A stretch of DNA of 64,000 nt, from NCBI RefSeq assembly GCF_041428715.1, contig NZ_CP155572.1. The stretch is one strand, 5' to 3'. The translations under genes were made by a program, and so were the position numbers. Source of the stretch: Sporomusa malonica (GTDB lineage Bacteria > Bacillota > Negativicutes > Sporomusales > Sporomusaceae). Positions within the stretch are counted from its first letter, which is position 1. Every line of letters starts with the position of its first letter. Below the pieces are notes generated by a model. It was not told where the DNA came from and did not search any database. It saw nothing but the letters and a program-made list of their open reading frames with translations. Below, in pieces: positions 30,723 through 39,541 of the stretch.

Positions 30723-32000
30723 ATGAAAGACAAACTGTTAAAACTGATTAAAACTAAGGAAGAAGCCAGAACCGCCTTGGTTGCAAAGGTCGACACATCT
30801 GAGGATATTGGTGAATTACGCAGCCTAAATACTCAGCTAACTGGCTTGAATGCCGAAATCACAGAACTTCGCGGTATGATTGATGCGCTTCCTGGTGAAG
30901 ATCCGCCGGCAGTAGAACCGAACGCTGAAGAGCGACGCAGCGCCGGCAGCCCGGTTGGGAAAACTCAAATTCTTGCCACTTATGGCGTAGGCGGCGGTGA
31001 ATCCGAAGACAAAGAAGAACGTGCCGCGCTTCAGCAAAAATATGAAAAGCGCGGTGCTGACCTGAAGGCTAAGAGAGCAGTAACTTTTGACCTTAGCGAA
31101 CTGCCAGAATTTCGGGCCGTATCTATTGGCGGCGGAACATTGGTTGTACCTAAGAAGTACAGCAATACCTTAAACGAAACGTTTAATGAAGTGTCGTCCC
31201 TTATTGACGTGGTTAATGCTATCCCGCTTGATGGTGGCGAGTCCTACGAGAAAGGTTTTGTCGTTGGCTATGGTGAAGGCGACTACACCACGGAAACCGG
31301 TGACTATGATGACTCTGACCCGGTATTTGACTATGTATCGATCGGTAAAGCAAAAATTACTGCTTATACCGAAATGTCCGATGAGTCCATGAAACTGCCG
31401 AACATCAACTATCAATCTTTGGTGGCCAGAAATGTGACTATTGCTATCAGAAAGAAAATTGCAAGACAAATCATTGCCGGTGCCGGTGGATCAAATGCGA
31501 TCACCGGTATTTTTAATGCCCCTACCAAAGCTATCCCTACTGCAACAGATATCATTATCGCTGATATTGACGCAGATACTCTTGACAAAATCGTATTCGG
31601 GTATGGTGGCGATGAGGATGTTGAAGTTGGCCAGTACTTGATTTTAAACAAGGCCGACCTTGCAGCTTTTGCGTCGATTCGCGGGAATGATGGTAAGAAG
31701 CTTTACACCATCAATCTAAACGGTAATGTCGGCACTATTTCCTCCGATGGAAGCTATGCTGTTAAGTTTGTTGTAAACAGCATCTGCCCGGCTGTAACAG
31801 CCTCAGGCACTGCCTCCGGCACATACTGCATGGCTTATGGTTCTCCGGCCATCTATGAAATGCCTATCTTCAGTCAATTGACTGTTGAAGAATCCCGTGA
31901 TTACAAATTCCGGTCCGGGCAGATTGCCTTCCGTGGTTCGGTATGGGTTGGCGGTAATGTTGCAGCCTATAAAGGATTTACCCGAATTAAAAAGGCATAA
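30723..32000 (+). CDS. Major capsid protein, HK97 family
   Basis: 425 residues. The N-terminal approx 110 residues are a coiled-coil delta domain (LRSLNTQLTGLNAEITEL), the part removed by the protease. The HK97-fold body starts near residue 120 with GGTLVVPKKYS, through TEMSDESMKLPNINYQSLV, YLILNKADLAAF and VWVGGNVAAYKGFTRI. It builds the icosahedral shell. AGGAGG site; it follows the protease by two bases. Confidence 0.95.
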   Translation: MKDKLLKLIKTKEEARTALVAKVDTSEDIGELRSLNTQLTGLNAEITELRGMIDALPGEDPPAVEPNAEERRSAGSPVGKTQILATYGVGGGESEDKEERAALQQKYEKRGADLKAKRAVTFDLSELPEFRAVSIGGGTLVVPKKYSNTLNETFNEVSSLIDVVNAIPLDGGESYEKGFVVGYGEGDYTTETGDYDDSDPVFDYVSIGKAKITAYTEMSDESMKLPNINYQSLVARNVTIAIRKKIARQIIAGAGGSNAITGIFNAPTKAIPTATDIIIADIDADTLDKIVFGYGGDEDVEVGQYLILNKADLAAFASIRGNDGKKLYTINLNGNVGTISSDGSYAVKFVVNSICPAVTASGTASGTYCMAYGSPAIYEMPIFSQLTVEESRDYKFRSGQIAFRGSVWVGGNVAAYKGFTRIKKA

Positions 32001-32012
32001 GGAGGGATTGAA

Positions 32013-32987
32013 TTGAGAATTTATCCTCACAATCCTACTGATCAAAAACTAAAAACTGATGTAAGGGGCGTGGTCGTTGACCGCGCCTTTATGGCTCACT
32101 TTCAAGTGCCTGCCACAAAAGCCGTGGCTGCCAGCACAACAGGCGTACATGCTGCCGTAGCTTGTACAACCCCGGCTATTGCCGCTACTTGCGTTGTAAA
32201 AGCCGCGTCTGCTGAAACCGACATATTAACAACTACTATCCCGGCGTCGATCGGCGCGGCAGGTAATGCTTTAAGTATTAACCTGACGACTGCTGGCAAT
32301 GACACGCTGGCCGTAACGAAAGATGATGAAACCGGCGTTATTACCATTGCACTAGCGAACTCTACAGCATCTAAAAATACAGCAACCTTAACGCAAGCTG
32401 CAATTCGTGCACTGACAACTGTCGGCGGCGTATCTGTCGCAGCTGTCACGTGTGCGGCAGGAGGTAACTGGAATACCGCTGCTGTTGCAACCGGTGAGAC
32501 TGCGGCTGTTGCTTTTACTGGTGGTCAAACAGCAGCATCACAAGTGGTTACAACTGCAATTACTAACCCGGCGGTACCGAGAAACATCACTGCAACTGCT
32601 GGGGGCGGAACCGCGGGCGATATTAAAGCTATTCAAGTTGTTGTTGCTGGCACTAATTATCTTGACCAAGCAATCACCGAAACGCTACCGGCATTTACTG
32701 CTGATACTCCTGGTTCTGTAGTTGGCTCAAAAGCGTTTAAGACTGTGACGTCTATCACGATCCCGGCACATGACGGCACAGGGGCAACTACGGCAATTGG
32801 TTGGGGTGATAAGCTCGGTTTGCCGTATAAACTGACGCATAATACTGTATTAGCTGCTTATCTTGATAATGCGCTGGAAAGCACTGCCGCAACTGTTGCT
32901 GTATCTGCGACGGCAATTGAAAGCAATACCATTGACTTGAACTCTGCACTTGATAGCAAGATCGTGGACGCATACTTGTTGGTGTAA
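32013..32987 (+). CDS. Structural/capsid decoration protein candidate
   Basis: 324 residues, very rich in Ala and Thr and strand-forming. A repeated beta-domain is visible: GAAGNALSINLTTAGNDTLA, then ITIALANSTASKNTATL. The C-terminal half ends in a domain with VTSITIPAHDGTGA. It directly follows the capsid gene with AGGAGGG upstream, the place of decoration proteins. I do not recognise a named family; role inferred from position and composition. Confidence 0.55.
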   Translation: MRIYPHNPTDQKLKTDVRGVVVDRAFMAHFQVPATKAVAASTTGVHAAVACTTPAIAATCVVKAASAETDILTTTIPASIGAAGNALSINLTTAGNDTLAVTKDDETGVITIALANSTASKNTATLTQAAIRALTTVGGVSVAAVTCAAGGNWNTAAVATGETAAVAFTGGQTAASQVVTTAITNPAVPRNITATAGGGTAGDIKAIQVVVAGTNYLDQAITETLPAFTADTPGSVVGSKAFKTVTSITIPAHDGTGATTAIGWGDKLGLPYKLTHNTVLAAYLDNALESTAATVAVSATAIESNTIDLNSALDSKIVDAYLLV

Positions 32988-32993
32988 GAATGA

Positions 32994-33024
32994 GGCGGCG
33001 GCTGATAACCGTCGCCGTTATTTT
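32994..33024 (+). terminator. GC-rich hairpin with T-run after the capsid block
   Basis: GGCGGCGG and CCGTCGCC form an eight-pair stem (one G-U) with a seven-base loop, followed by GTTATTTT. A likely partial terminator lowering expression of the connector genes relative to capsid. Confidence 0.55.
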
Positions 33025-33038
33025 AGGCGGTGATAAAG

Positions 33039-33347
33039 GTGGCAATTTTAACAGATCAAGAAGCCGCTGACTTATTGAATTATGAATCTGCTGAAGAAAT
33101 GCCAGGTAAAGTAACTAGCATATTCCTGCCGGCCGTTAACGAATATTTAAAATCAGCCACTGGCAAAGATTGGGGAACAACAACTGAAACATATACTGCT
33201 ATTGATCCGGTGGCTAAAATGGCGGCAGGTATTTTACTGGCTAGATGGTTTGAAGGAACTGAAGAAGTTGGTAAGGCTACGGGGCTTGGTATTACCGGAT
33301 TGATTGCTCAATTGGGTGCCAAGTACCAGCAGGAGTTGCAGGCATGA
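33039..33347 (+). CDS. Head-tail connector protein (gp6-like)
   Basis: 102 residues with LTDQEAADLLNYE at the start, FLPAVNEYLKSATGKDW and a helical end, as in gp6/gp15-type adaptors that form a ring under the portal. GTG at 33039 chosen (GGCGG eight bases upstream). It overlaps the next gene by four bases. Confidence 0.75.
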   Translation: MAILTDQEAADLLNYESAEEMPGKVTSIFLPAVNEYLKSATGKDWGTTTETYTAIDPVAKMAAGILLARWFEGTEEVGKATGLGITGLIAQLGAKYQQELQA

Positions 33348-33658
33348 GTGTAGCGGCTAAGAATAAGAAAATAATCCTACAGGAGCCAATTAAAGTTGAA
33401 GATGACAAAGGTGGCAGGGCAGTTACGGGATATAACAGTTATACTGTTTGGGCAGAGTTTTGGAAACCAAAAGTTGTAACTGCAGATTCCACGGGTACGA
33501 TGCTCAGTGAATTAACTCGTAATATTATTATTTGGCGGCGAAGCGACATAAGAAAAGGTTGGCGGGTGTTGTATGGCTCAAAGATATTTTCGGTCGAGCA
33601 TGTTTATGACTGGGAGAAAAACGAGACTATGCTTGTATGTAAGGAAGTTGTCAGGTAA
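33344..33658 (+). CDS. Head closure / head-tail joining protein
   Basis: 104 residues. KIILQEPIKVEDDKGGRAVT, YTVWAEFWKPKVV and the closing strand with YGSKIFSVEHVYDW match the SPP1 gp16-like head-completion family. It closes the filled head and joins the tail. It shares ATG with the previous TGA region and its own stop overlaps the next ATG. Confidence 0.8.
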   Translation: MSVAAKNKKIILQEPIKVEDDKGGRAVTGYNSYTVWAEFWKPKVVTADSTGTMLSELTRNIIIWRRSDIRKGWRVLYGSKIFSVEHVYDWEKNETMLVCKEVVR

Positions 33659-34131
33659 TGGCCAGAAGTTTTTACGTTAATTTTAAGGTTCCAGAACTAA
33701 AGGAAGCGTTAAGCAACATAGGAAAATATGACGTCAAAACTGCAGTTGAGATTGAACAAGCAGTGTCAGAATCAACAAAAGCTATTGGCAAAGGCGCGCG
33801 CAGTAGAGTTCCTGTACGTAGTGGTAACTTAAAGAAAAAAATCAGGACTAGCTTTAATGTGAAAAAAGTAGAAGGAACGATTGCTGCAAAGTCATCATAT
33901 GCGCATTTGCCTGAGTTTGGCGCGGGAACAGCAACGGTAAAACCAGGACCTGGCAAAAAAGCATTGACGATTGGTGGCATGAGTTATGGCCCGTTAATGC
34001 CGGGACAAAAACACTTTGCGGCTAGTGCTAAGATCCCAGCGCGAAAAAAACAACCTTATATGCAACCTTCTTATGAAGCGGAAGTACCTACTCTTATCCG
34101 AAGAGTTACTCAGGCGGTGAAAAAACAATGA
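33658..34131 (+). CDS. Tail component, HK97 gp10-like
   Basis: 157 residues. RSRVPVRSGNLKKKIR is the hallmark of the HK97-gp10 family, followed by YAHLPEFGAG and ARKKQPYMQPSYE. Such proteins are needed for tail completion. It overlaps the next gene by four bases. Confidence 0.87.
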   Translation: MARSFYVNFKVPELKEALSNIGKYDVKTAVEIEQAVSESTKAIGKGARSRVPVRSGNLKKKIRTSFNVKKVEGTIAAKSSYAHLPEFGAGTATVKPGPGKKALTIGGMSYGPLMPGQKHFAASAKIPARKKQPYMQPSYEAEVPTLIRRVTQAVKKQ

Positions 34132-34532
34132 TAAGGCGCAGAAACCCAATAAGAGAATTGCAAGCCGCTGTATTCACTATTTTGAGCGAAAACCAAGAAT
34201 ATCATGTTTATGATGGCGTGCCGGATGATGCTGTGTTGCCTTATGATCTTATTAGTGATTACAAATATGAAGTTGTACCAGACAAAACTACGGATATTGT
34301 AATAATAAGATTAGAAATAGAAGCTTGGTCTGGTTATGACGGCAAAGATGAAGTTAATAAGATGATTGCCGATGCGACACAAGTATTAACTGCTTGGCCG
34401 ATAGACCTTTCTGATGATGGGTTTAAGGTTATAGATCAAGATGTTAAAAGCGGAGAAGGTAACAGGCACGGAGATTATTATTACGGCATACTTACGTTAG
34501 AAGTAACAATCCAAAACACCGGCCCACCATAA
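34128..34532 (+). CDS. Tail completion protein (DUF3168-like)
   Basis: 134 residues. The opening PIRELQAAVFTIL, YHVYDGVPDDAVLPYDLI and the final strand YYYGILTLEVTIQ match the DUF3168/gp17-like tail-terminator group that caps the tail tube. Position between gp10-like and tube gene supports this. Confidence 0.75.
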   Translation: MIRRRNPIRELQAAVFTILSENQEYHVYDGVPDDAVLPYDLISDYKYEVVPDKTTDIVIIRLEIEAWSGYDGKDEVNKMIADATQVLTAWPIDLSDDGFKVIDQDVKSGEGNRHGDYYYGILTLEVTIQNTGPP

Positions 34533-34574
34533 GGCCTATTTTTTATGCCTAAATAAATTATTAGGAGGATTAAA

Positions 34575-35330
34575 ATGCCAGAATTTAAACTGAAAAATTT
34601 TGATTTGCAGTTATGTGCTGTAACGCTGCCGGATAACCCTGATACATCTTCGGCAACGGTAGGTAAAGACTATTTGCTATATGTAAATGGCGGTACAGCA
34701 TCAATACCTGTATGGAAAATAGTTGGTGGACAGCGTAGTTCGAACTTAAACCGTTCTGCTGACAGTGTTGATTTATCCCATAAAACATCCGGCGGATGGA
34801 AAACAACCAAGCAAGGCTTAAAAGGCTGGGGCATTGATTTGGATGCTATTATATTGCTTGAGGAAACCGGATACGAAGAAGGTGTGGCGATAATTGAAGC
34901 AGGTTATATGCAAGGAAAAGATATAAATATAAAACTTGTGTATCCTAATGGTCTTTATCGAACTGGCTGGACTCAAGTTACTGACTTCCCAGAAGAAGCC
35001 CCGCATGACGGCGAAGCATCGCTTAGTGGTACCCTTGAAGGTGTTGGAGCTCTATCCAACTTACTGCCTGATCTCACGCCCATTACTGCAACTATGAGCC
35101 TGGCAGCGGCTGCAGATAAAGTATTTACTATCTTGCCAGCAACAACGACTGTTTCCAGTGTTAAAAACGGTTCTACTGCTATCACAGTAACAACTGACTA
35201 CACATATTCGACTGGTACTCTGACCCTTTTAAGCGGGTACTTGGACGGCTTAACGGCTGGTGCATACACGTTTACTGTTACTACCGGCGACGGGGCCACA
35301 TTGACTGTTACTGTGACGATTACAGCTTAA
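34575..35330 (+). CDS. Major tail (tube) protein with Ig-like X2 domain
   Basis: The first approx 165 residues fit TP901-1-type tube proteins (SSNLNRSADSVDLSHKTSGG, LKGWGIDLDAIILLEETGYE, GKDINIKLVYPNG). Residues about 170-251 add an X2-type Ig domain (ITVTTDYTYSTGTLTLLSGY, AGAYTFTVTTGDG), which would decorate the tail surface and may bind carbohydrate. AGGAGG site. 251 residues. Confidence 0.88.
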   Translation: MPEFKLKNFDLQLCAVTLPDNPDTSSATVGKDYLLYVNGGTASIPVWKIVGGQRSSNLNRSADSVDLSHKTSGGWKTTKQGLKGWGIDLDAIILLEETGYEEGVAIIEAGYMQGKDINIKLVYPNGLYRTGWTQVTDFPEEAPHDGEASLSGTLEGVGALSNLLPDLTPITATMSLAAAADKVFTILPATTTVSSVKNGSTAITVTTDYTYSTGTLTLLSGYLDGLTAGAYTFTVTTGDGATLTVTVTITA

Positions 35331-35385
35331 TTTAAGGCCGTGAGTGGGGGCTTAAACTCACTCAATAATTTTTGTGGGGGAAGTT

Positions 35386-35763
35386 ATGAAAGAAAAAATA
35401 CCGTTTGACCTATTCGGCACACCTGAAGAATTATGCTTTGACATTGGCGATACGGCGACACTTGAAAAGATGCTGAGAATGCCAATTCAGCAAATCTGGG
35501 CCACCCAGTACGCTGGCTATGACTTTGTTTTTGCTGCGTTGCCGCTCTGCCTGAAAAAGCTAAATCCTCATTTATATCGAGACAAGGTGCGTAAATATAT
35601 GACCGAAGATTACGGCAGAACAATTGACGATATTGCAATACCTCTTATCCATGCTATAGGCATTAGTGGTGCCCTTGGTAAAGAAGGTGTTGACCGGGCG
35701 ATGGAAAAGTATTATCCCGAACTTTTTAAGCCTACTGAGGACGTAGAAGTAAAAAACGAGTAG
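35386..35763 (+). CDS. Tail assembly chaperone, G product
   Basis: 125 residues, acidic-helical, with KMLRMPIQQIWATQYAGYDF and LHRDK-type YRDKVRKYM. It is the short product of the G/GT pair that guides tube assembly around the tape measure. ATG at 35386 after GTGGGGG. The slippery heptamer A AAA AAC at 35751-35757 lies two codons before the stop. Confidence 0.85.
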   Translation: MKEKIPFDLFGTPEELCFDIGDTATLEKMLRMPIQQIWATQYAGYDFVFAALPLCLKKLNPHLYRDKVRKYMTEDYGRTIDDIAIPLIHAIGISGALGKEGVDRAMEKYYPELFKPTEDVEVKNE

Positions 35764-35789
35764 GAGACAACGAAAAAAACGTTGTCTCC
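35751..35789 (+). promoter_or_regulatory. Programmed -1 frameshift signal
   Basis: A AAA AAC (35751-35757) is in the right phase for a -1 slip (codons AAA-AAC in frame 0). Five bases on begins a perfect ten-pair stem, GGAGACAACG (35763-35772) with CGTTGTCTCC (35780-35789), loop of seven A. Slip site, spacer and stem are the standard -1 recoding layout. Confidence 0.88.
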
Positions 35790-36095
35790 TCTTTTCATGA
35801 CTGGCTTAAATGGGCCGAGCCAATCGCGTATGGTCCTTTAAATTTACTGCCCGAGCAATTCGAACGGTTGCAGGTAACTGAGTTTTTGCAGTTATGGGAT
35901 GGCTATGTTTGGCGACAAGAGCGCGATGAAAACCTGCTTGCATATTTTACAGCTTGCCAGATGTCGGTACATACCAAAAAGCCTGTAAAGTTCGGTGACT
36001 TGTTAAAGCCTTTAAGGCAGAAAAAAACCGTTAAACGAGACAAAAAACAAGAAGAAGCGCATTTACGAGAAACGTTCAAAGAACAGTTAAAGTAA
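35757..36095 (+). CDS. Tail assembly chaperone, T extension (via -1 frameshift)
   Basis: This frame has no good start of its own; it is open from the slip site and reads VVSSFHDWLKWAEPIAYGPL, FLQLWDGYVWRQERDENLLA, then a basic tail. Fused to G it gives a GT protein of about 236 residues that contacts the tape measure. It precedes the tape measure gene as expected, apart from the antisense cargo gene inserted between them. Confidence 0.85.
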   Translation, partial: RVGDNEKNVVSSFHDWLKWAEPIAYGPLNLLPEQFERLQVTEFLQLWDGYVWRQERDENLLAYFTACQMSVHTKKPVKFGDLLKPLRQKKTVKRDKKQEEAHLRETFKEQLK

Positions 36096-36115
36096 AAACC
36101 ACTCTAGCTGAGCGG

Positions 36116-36706
36116 CTATTCGCATTGTTTAATCATTACCGACGTATCAATCGTTAATTCATCCAACGCCTTACCTAAAGCCTCTCTATATGCATTATCA
36201 AACGACGGTGCCCCCATATAAATTGCCGTACTTGATCCATCTTTAACGATTTGTTTGCTGGTAAGATATTTACCTGTTGCTACATCTAATAATCGAACAT
36301 CGCATGTAACAGTGGTTCTGAATGACATTGAAAACAGACCAGCGCTAACCCGTGGAGCATCATTGCTGATAATTATAAACAAAGCGTAGTCGCAATTTAA
36401 TCCTTTGGCGATTTTTTGTATGTCTTCTCTGTTTACAGGTTTTGAAAAATATTGATTTACAATCATTCGATTATCTTCTTTATATGTTCTTAGCTCCATA
36501 CTTGTAGTGTCAAATGGCAATACATTAAAAGTATTTTTAGGGAAGAAACTCATTGTTTTTTCTGGAACTGTTTTTCTAACCGTTTCGTTATTGACGAAAG
36601 TAATAGGCGCCTCCATAAAAATACCTATGGTTGGTTTGTCGCTGGCGGTTGCACTAGCATAAAAAGCTACCAATAAAACAAGTAGCAATAATATTATTTT
36701 TCGCAT
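36116..36706 (-). CDS. Exported protein of unknown function (antisense cargo gene)
   Basis: Start at 36706 (AAGGATGG upstream) gives 196 residues with a signal peptide (KIILLLLVLLVAFYASATA, no lipobox Cys). The mature part, about 175 residues, alternates strands and helices (PTIGIFMEAPITFVNN, YALFIIISNDAPRVSAGL, CDVRLLDVATGKYLTSKQIV, then a closing helix EALGKALDELTID). The layout recalls CsgG/LpoB-type periplasmic domains, but this is only a resemblance. It is the only leftward gene in the structural region and probably has its own promoter. A lysogenic-conversion cargo gene is likely. Confidence 0.75.
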   Translation of the reverse strand: MRKIILLLLVLLVAFYASATASDKPTIGIFMEAPITFVNNETVRKTVPEKTMSFFPKNTFNVLPFDTTSMELRTYKEDNRMIVNQYFSKPVNREDIQKIAKGLNCDYALFIIISNDAPRVSAGLFSMSFRTTVTCDVRLLDVATGKYLTSKQIVKDGSSTAIYMGAPSFDNAYREALGKALDELTIDTSVMIKQCE

Positions 36707-36817
36707 GTAGCACCATCCTTTTTCTACCATTCTATATAGTTTGTCTGAATTTATCAATAAATATTGTGTTGAAAACGGTCAATTTATTGGCTGTTTTTTT
36801 TATTTGCGGGTTAGGAG

Positions 36818-39538
36818 GTGAATAAAATAGCAACAATCGCTGAATTAATGGTAAAAATAGGCGCTAATTCAAGTCAATTCCGCAAGGAGATTGCAGCAAG
36901 TCAGCGCCAACTAAGACGAGCATTTGGCTCAGAAGGTATGGCGGCAAGCCAAGCGACGGTAGACGCTACTGGTGCTGCTATGGGTGCTATATCTATAGCC
37001 ATGGGGGCTGTTGGTGTAAAGGCTGTTAAAATGGCTGCTGATATGGAACAGAACCGCATTGCTTTCGAAACCATGCTAGGTTCTGCGCAAGCAGCTAATG
37101 ATTTTTTACAGAAACTGCAAGTGTACGCAGAGAAAACACCATTTACTTTTGATGGTCTTGTAACTGGCTCTAAGCGCATGCTGGCAATGGGTTTTACTGT
37201 TCAGGAAATATTGCCGTCATTAACCGCTTTTGGTGATGCTGTTGCCGCTGTTGGCGGAAGTACTGAAGTGCTGGACAGAGTAACATTAGCGTTTGCACAA
37301 ATGAAGGCTAAGCAACGAGTAAGTGCAGAAGAGATGAATCAATTGGCAGAAGCCGGTATCCCGGCATGGGAAATGTTAGCCAAGGCAATTGGAACAGATG
37401 TGGCGACCGCAATGGATATGGCTGAAAAGAAAGCCATAAATGGCAACACCGCTATTGCTGGAATGATTGCTCAAATGAGCACTAAATACGGCGGCATGAT
37501 GCAAAAACAAAGCCAAACCATAACCGGCATAATGTCAAATATCCAAGACAAAGCCAGCGCCACAATGCGAAAAGTTGGTGAAGATATTGTTACGGCATTT
37601 GACTTAAAAGGCGTAACAACTAACGCACTAGCAACACTTGAAGAATTTAGCACAAAAGCTAAGTCTATGGGCATTGGCGGGGCAATGGTTGACATGGTTC
37701 CTGCTAGTGTGGAGATTGCTATTTCTGGTGTAACTGGCGCACTGATAGCTAGAATGATCCCTGCAATGTACAGTGCAGCTATTGCCAGTACAGCACTTGG
37801 TATTTCAATGGGGCCGTTAATGGCTATCGGTGCAGCGTTAGGTATAACATTGGTAACAGTAGCCTATCAGTCATCAAAATCAACAGCGGAAACCCACGCA
37901 TTAGCCGATGCTATGTTTACCGGGGCAGGCAGTATGGTTGCCGTAAATAGCAATGCTGGTGAACTATCATATGAATTAATTAATGTTGGCAACTCTGCTA
38001 TTTACGCAGCAAAGGGAATGGCTGAATTAAAAAAGATGGAGTACGCGGTTAATAGCCTTGCTGACTTTCGGCGGTCGGAAGATAGCAATAAATTGCCTGC
38101 GTGGAATACAACTGTTACTTCGCCGACAATGCCTGAAATACCATCGGGTGGCGGTGCTGGTGGGGGCAGTGCTAGTGACGCAATGGATGAACTCAAAGAA
38201 AAAGCCAAATCAACTACTGAATCCATTGAACGCGAGTGGGTGCAACTCACCAAATCCGAACTAGAACAAACCGATATCTGGCGCGACGAACAACTTGCCA
38301 CACTCGAAGAATCCAAGGTAGCCAACGAAAACTATTCTCGCGATGTTACCCGTGTTAACGAAATGTACGCTCAAAAACGCATTGAAATAGCCCGCAATGA
38401 AGCGTCCGGAATAGCGGCTGCCATGGAGGAAATCAACAATGTTCGTCAAGGCGTAGCTAATTATAGTCGTGGTTCAAGCGTCCTGCAAGATATTGAGAAT
38501 GAGCGCCAGGCCAGAATTAAGGCAATCAATGATACTACCATGGCGCAGGTTGAAAAAAACACATTAATTGACCAAGTTAACCAGCAAATGTGGGCTAAAT
38601 ACGAGCAATACGAACTATCGGCTAACTCTTTACATGATACACTGCAGGAGATTCGTTATTCTGGTGACTTAGCTCAATTGCAAGCATTCTTGACTGAAGA
38701 TACTGCAATGCGACTAAATAATTACGAAGCCCAACAGACTATGATGGACACCTACCAGCAAGCGTATCTGCAGGCAAATGCAACGACTTCGCAATTGACG
38801 GCTGACATGTACAGTACTGCTCTGACCGGATTAGGAACTGCCTTTTCTGACATTATTACAGGCGCCCAAAGTGCCAGTGATGCGTTTAAGTCTCTTGGTA
38901 AGTCAATGCTTAAGGTTGTGGCTGACTTTGTTGCAAAATGGATTGCCGGTAGAATTATGATGGCACTGTTTGGTGAAGCAGCCATGGGAGAGCAAGTATT
39001 AGCCAGTGCTCTAGCAGGTAAAGCAGTAGCTTTAGCATGGGCTCCAGCAGCGGCAATGGTTTCGCTGGCTTCATTTGGTGCAAACTCTGCGCCCGCAATG
39101 GCGGGTATTGGTGCCACTGTAGGTCTATCTATGGGGTTGGCTGGAATAACAGGTTTTGCCACTGGCGGCCCAATATCCGGCCCAGGCACAGGCACATCAG
39201 ACAGCATATTAATGTGGGGATCAGACGGCGAGTATATGGTTAACGCGGCTGCCACAAAGTCAATCGGAGTCGACAACCTAAACTACATGAATCAAACTGG
39301 TCAAATTCCGGGTTTCGCCGCTGGCGGCCTAGTAACCGGCCCGTCGTTATCCAGCCTATCAAGTAGGTATCAATCTGCCGGCGGGCTTAGTGACCGCATA
39401 CTTAAAAAAATCGGCCTATCAAATCAACAACCGGCAACCGTCACGCAAAACAATTATGGTGGGATACATACCGAAGTTGACCTAAACGACGTAATGACCG
39501 GCCTTGGTAAAATCGTAACGTCAGCCATGAGGGGGTAA
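36818..39538 (+). CDS. Tape measure protein
   Basis: 906 residues. The N-terminus (AELMVKIGANSSQFRKEI), the TP901-type core (MEQNRIAFETMLGSAQAAND, LLAMGFTVQEILPSLTAFGD, MNQLAEAGIPAWEMLAKAIG), hydrophobic segments around residues 295-350, a long coiled region and a Gly-rich end (FATGGPISGPGTGTSDS, AGGLV) are all typical. It sets tail length, by the usual rule of about 0.15 nm per residue some 130-140 nm, and moves into the cell at infection. The GTG at 36818 is inside its own AGGAGG; an ATA eight bases after the AGGAGG (36827) may be the real start. Confidence 0.93.
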   Translation: MNKIATIAELMVKIGANSSQFRKEIAASQRQLRRAFGSEGMAASQATVDATGAAMGAISIAMGAVGVKAVKMAADMEQNRIAFETMLGSAQAANDFLQKLQVYAEKTPFTFDGLVTGSKRMLAMGFTVQEILPSLTAFGDAVAAVGGSTEVLDRVTLAFAQMKAKQRVSAEEMNQLAEAGIPAWEMLAKAIGTDVATAMDMAEKKAINGNTAIAGMIAQMSTKYGGMMQKQSQTITGIMSNIQDKASATMRKVGEDIVTAFDLKGVTTNALATLEEFSTKAKSMGIGGAMVDMVPASVEIAISGVTGALIARMIPAMYSAAIASTALGISMGPLMAIGAALGITLVTVAYQSSKSTAETHALADAMFTGAGSMVAVNSNAGELSYELINVGNSAIYAAKGMAELKKMEYAVNSLADFRRSEDSNKLPAWNTTVTSPTMPEIPSGGGAGGGSASDAMDELKEKAKSTTESIEREWVQLTKSELEQTDIWRDEQLATLEESKVANENYSRDVTRVNEMYAQKRIEIARNEASGIAAAMEEINNVRQGVANYSRGSSVLQDIENERQARIKAINDTTMAQVEKNTLIDQVNQQMWAKYEQYELSANSLHDTLQEIRYSGDLAQLQAFLTEDTAMRLNNYEAQQTMMDTYQQAYLQANATTSQLTADMYSTALTGLGTAFSDIITGAQSASDAFKSLGKSMLKVVADFVAKWIAGRIMMALFGEAAMGEQVLASALAGKAVALAWAPAAAMVSLASFGANSAPAMAGIGATVGLSMGLAGITGFATGGPISGPGTGTSDSILMWGSDGEYMVNAAATKSIGVDNLNYMNQTGQIPGFAAGGLVTGPSLSSLSSRYQSAGGLSDRILKKIGLSNQQPATVTQNNYGGIHTEVDLNDVMTGLGKIVTSAMRG

Positions 39539-39541
39539 CAT

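Noticed and set aside
32102..32449. Leftward Ala/Val-rich frame in the decoration gene
   Set aside because: Mirror of the repetitive Ala/Thr codons on the coding strand; no ribosome site.
38752..39276. Leftward Ala/Pro-rich frame in the tape measure gene
   Set aside because: Composition is that expected from the complement of an Ala/Gly-rich gene; no start signal.
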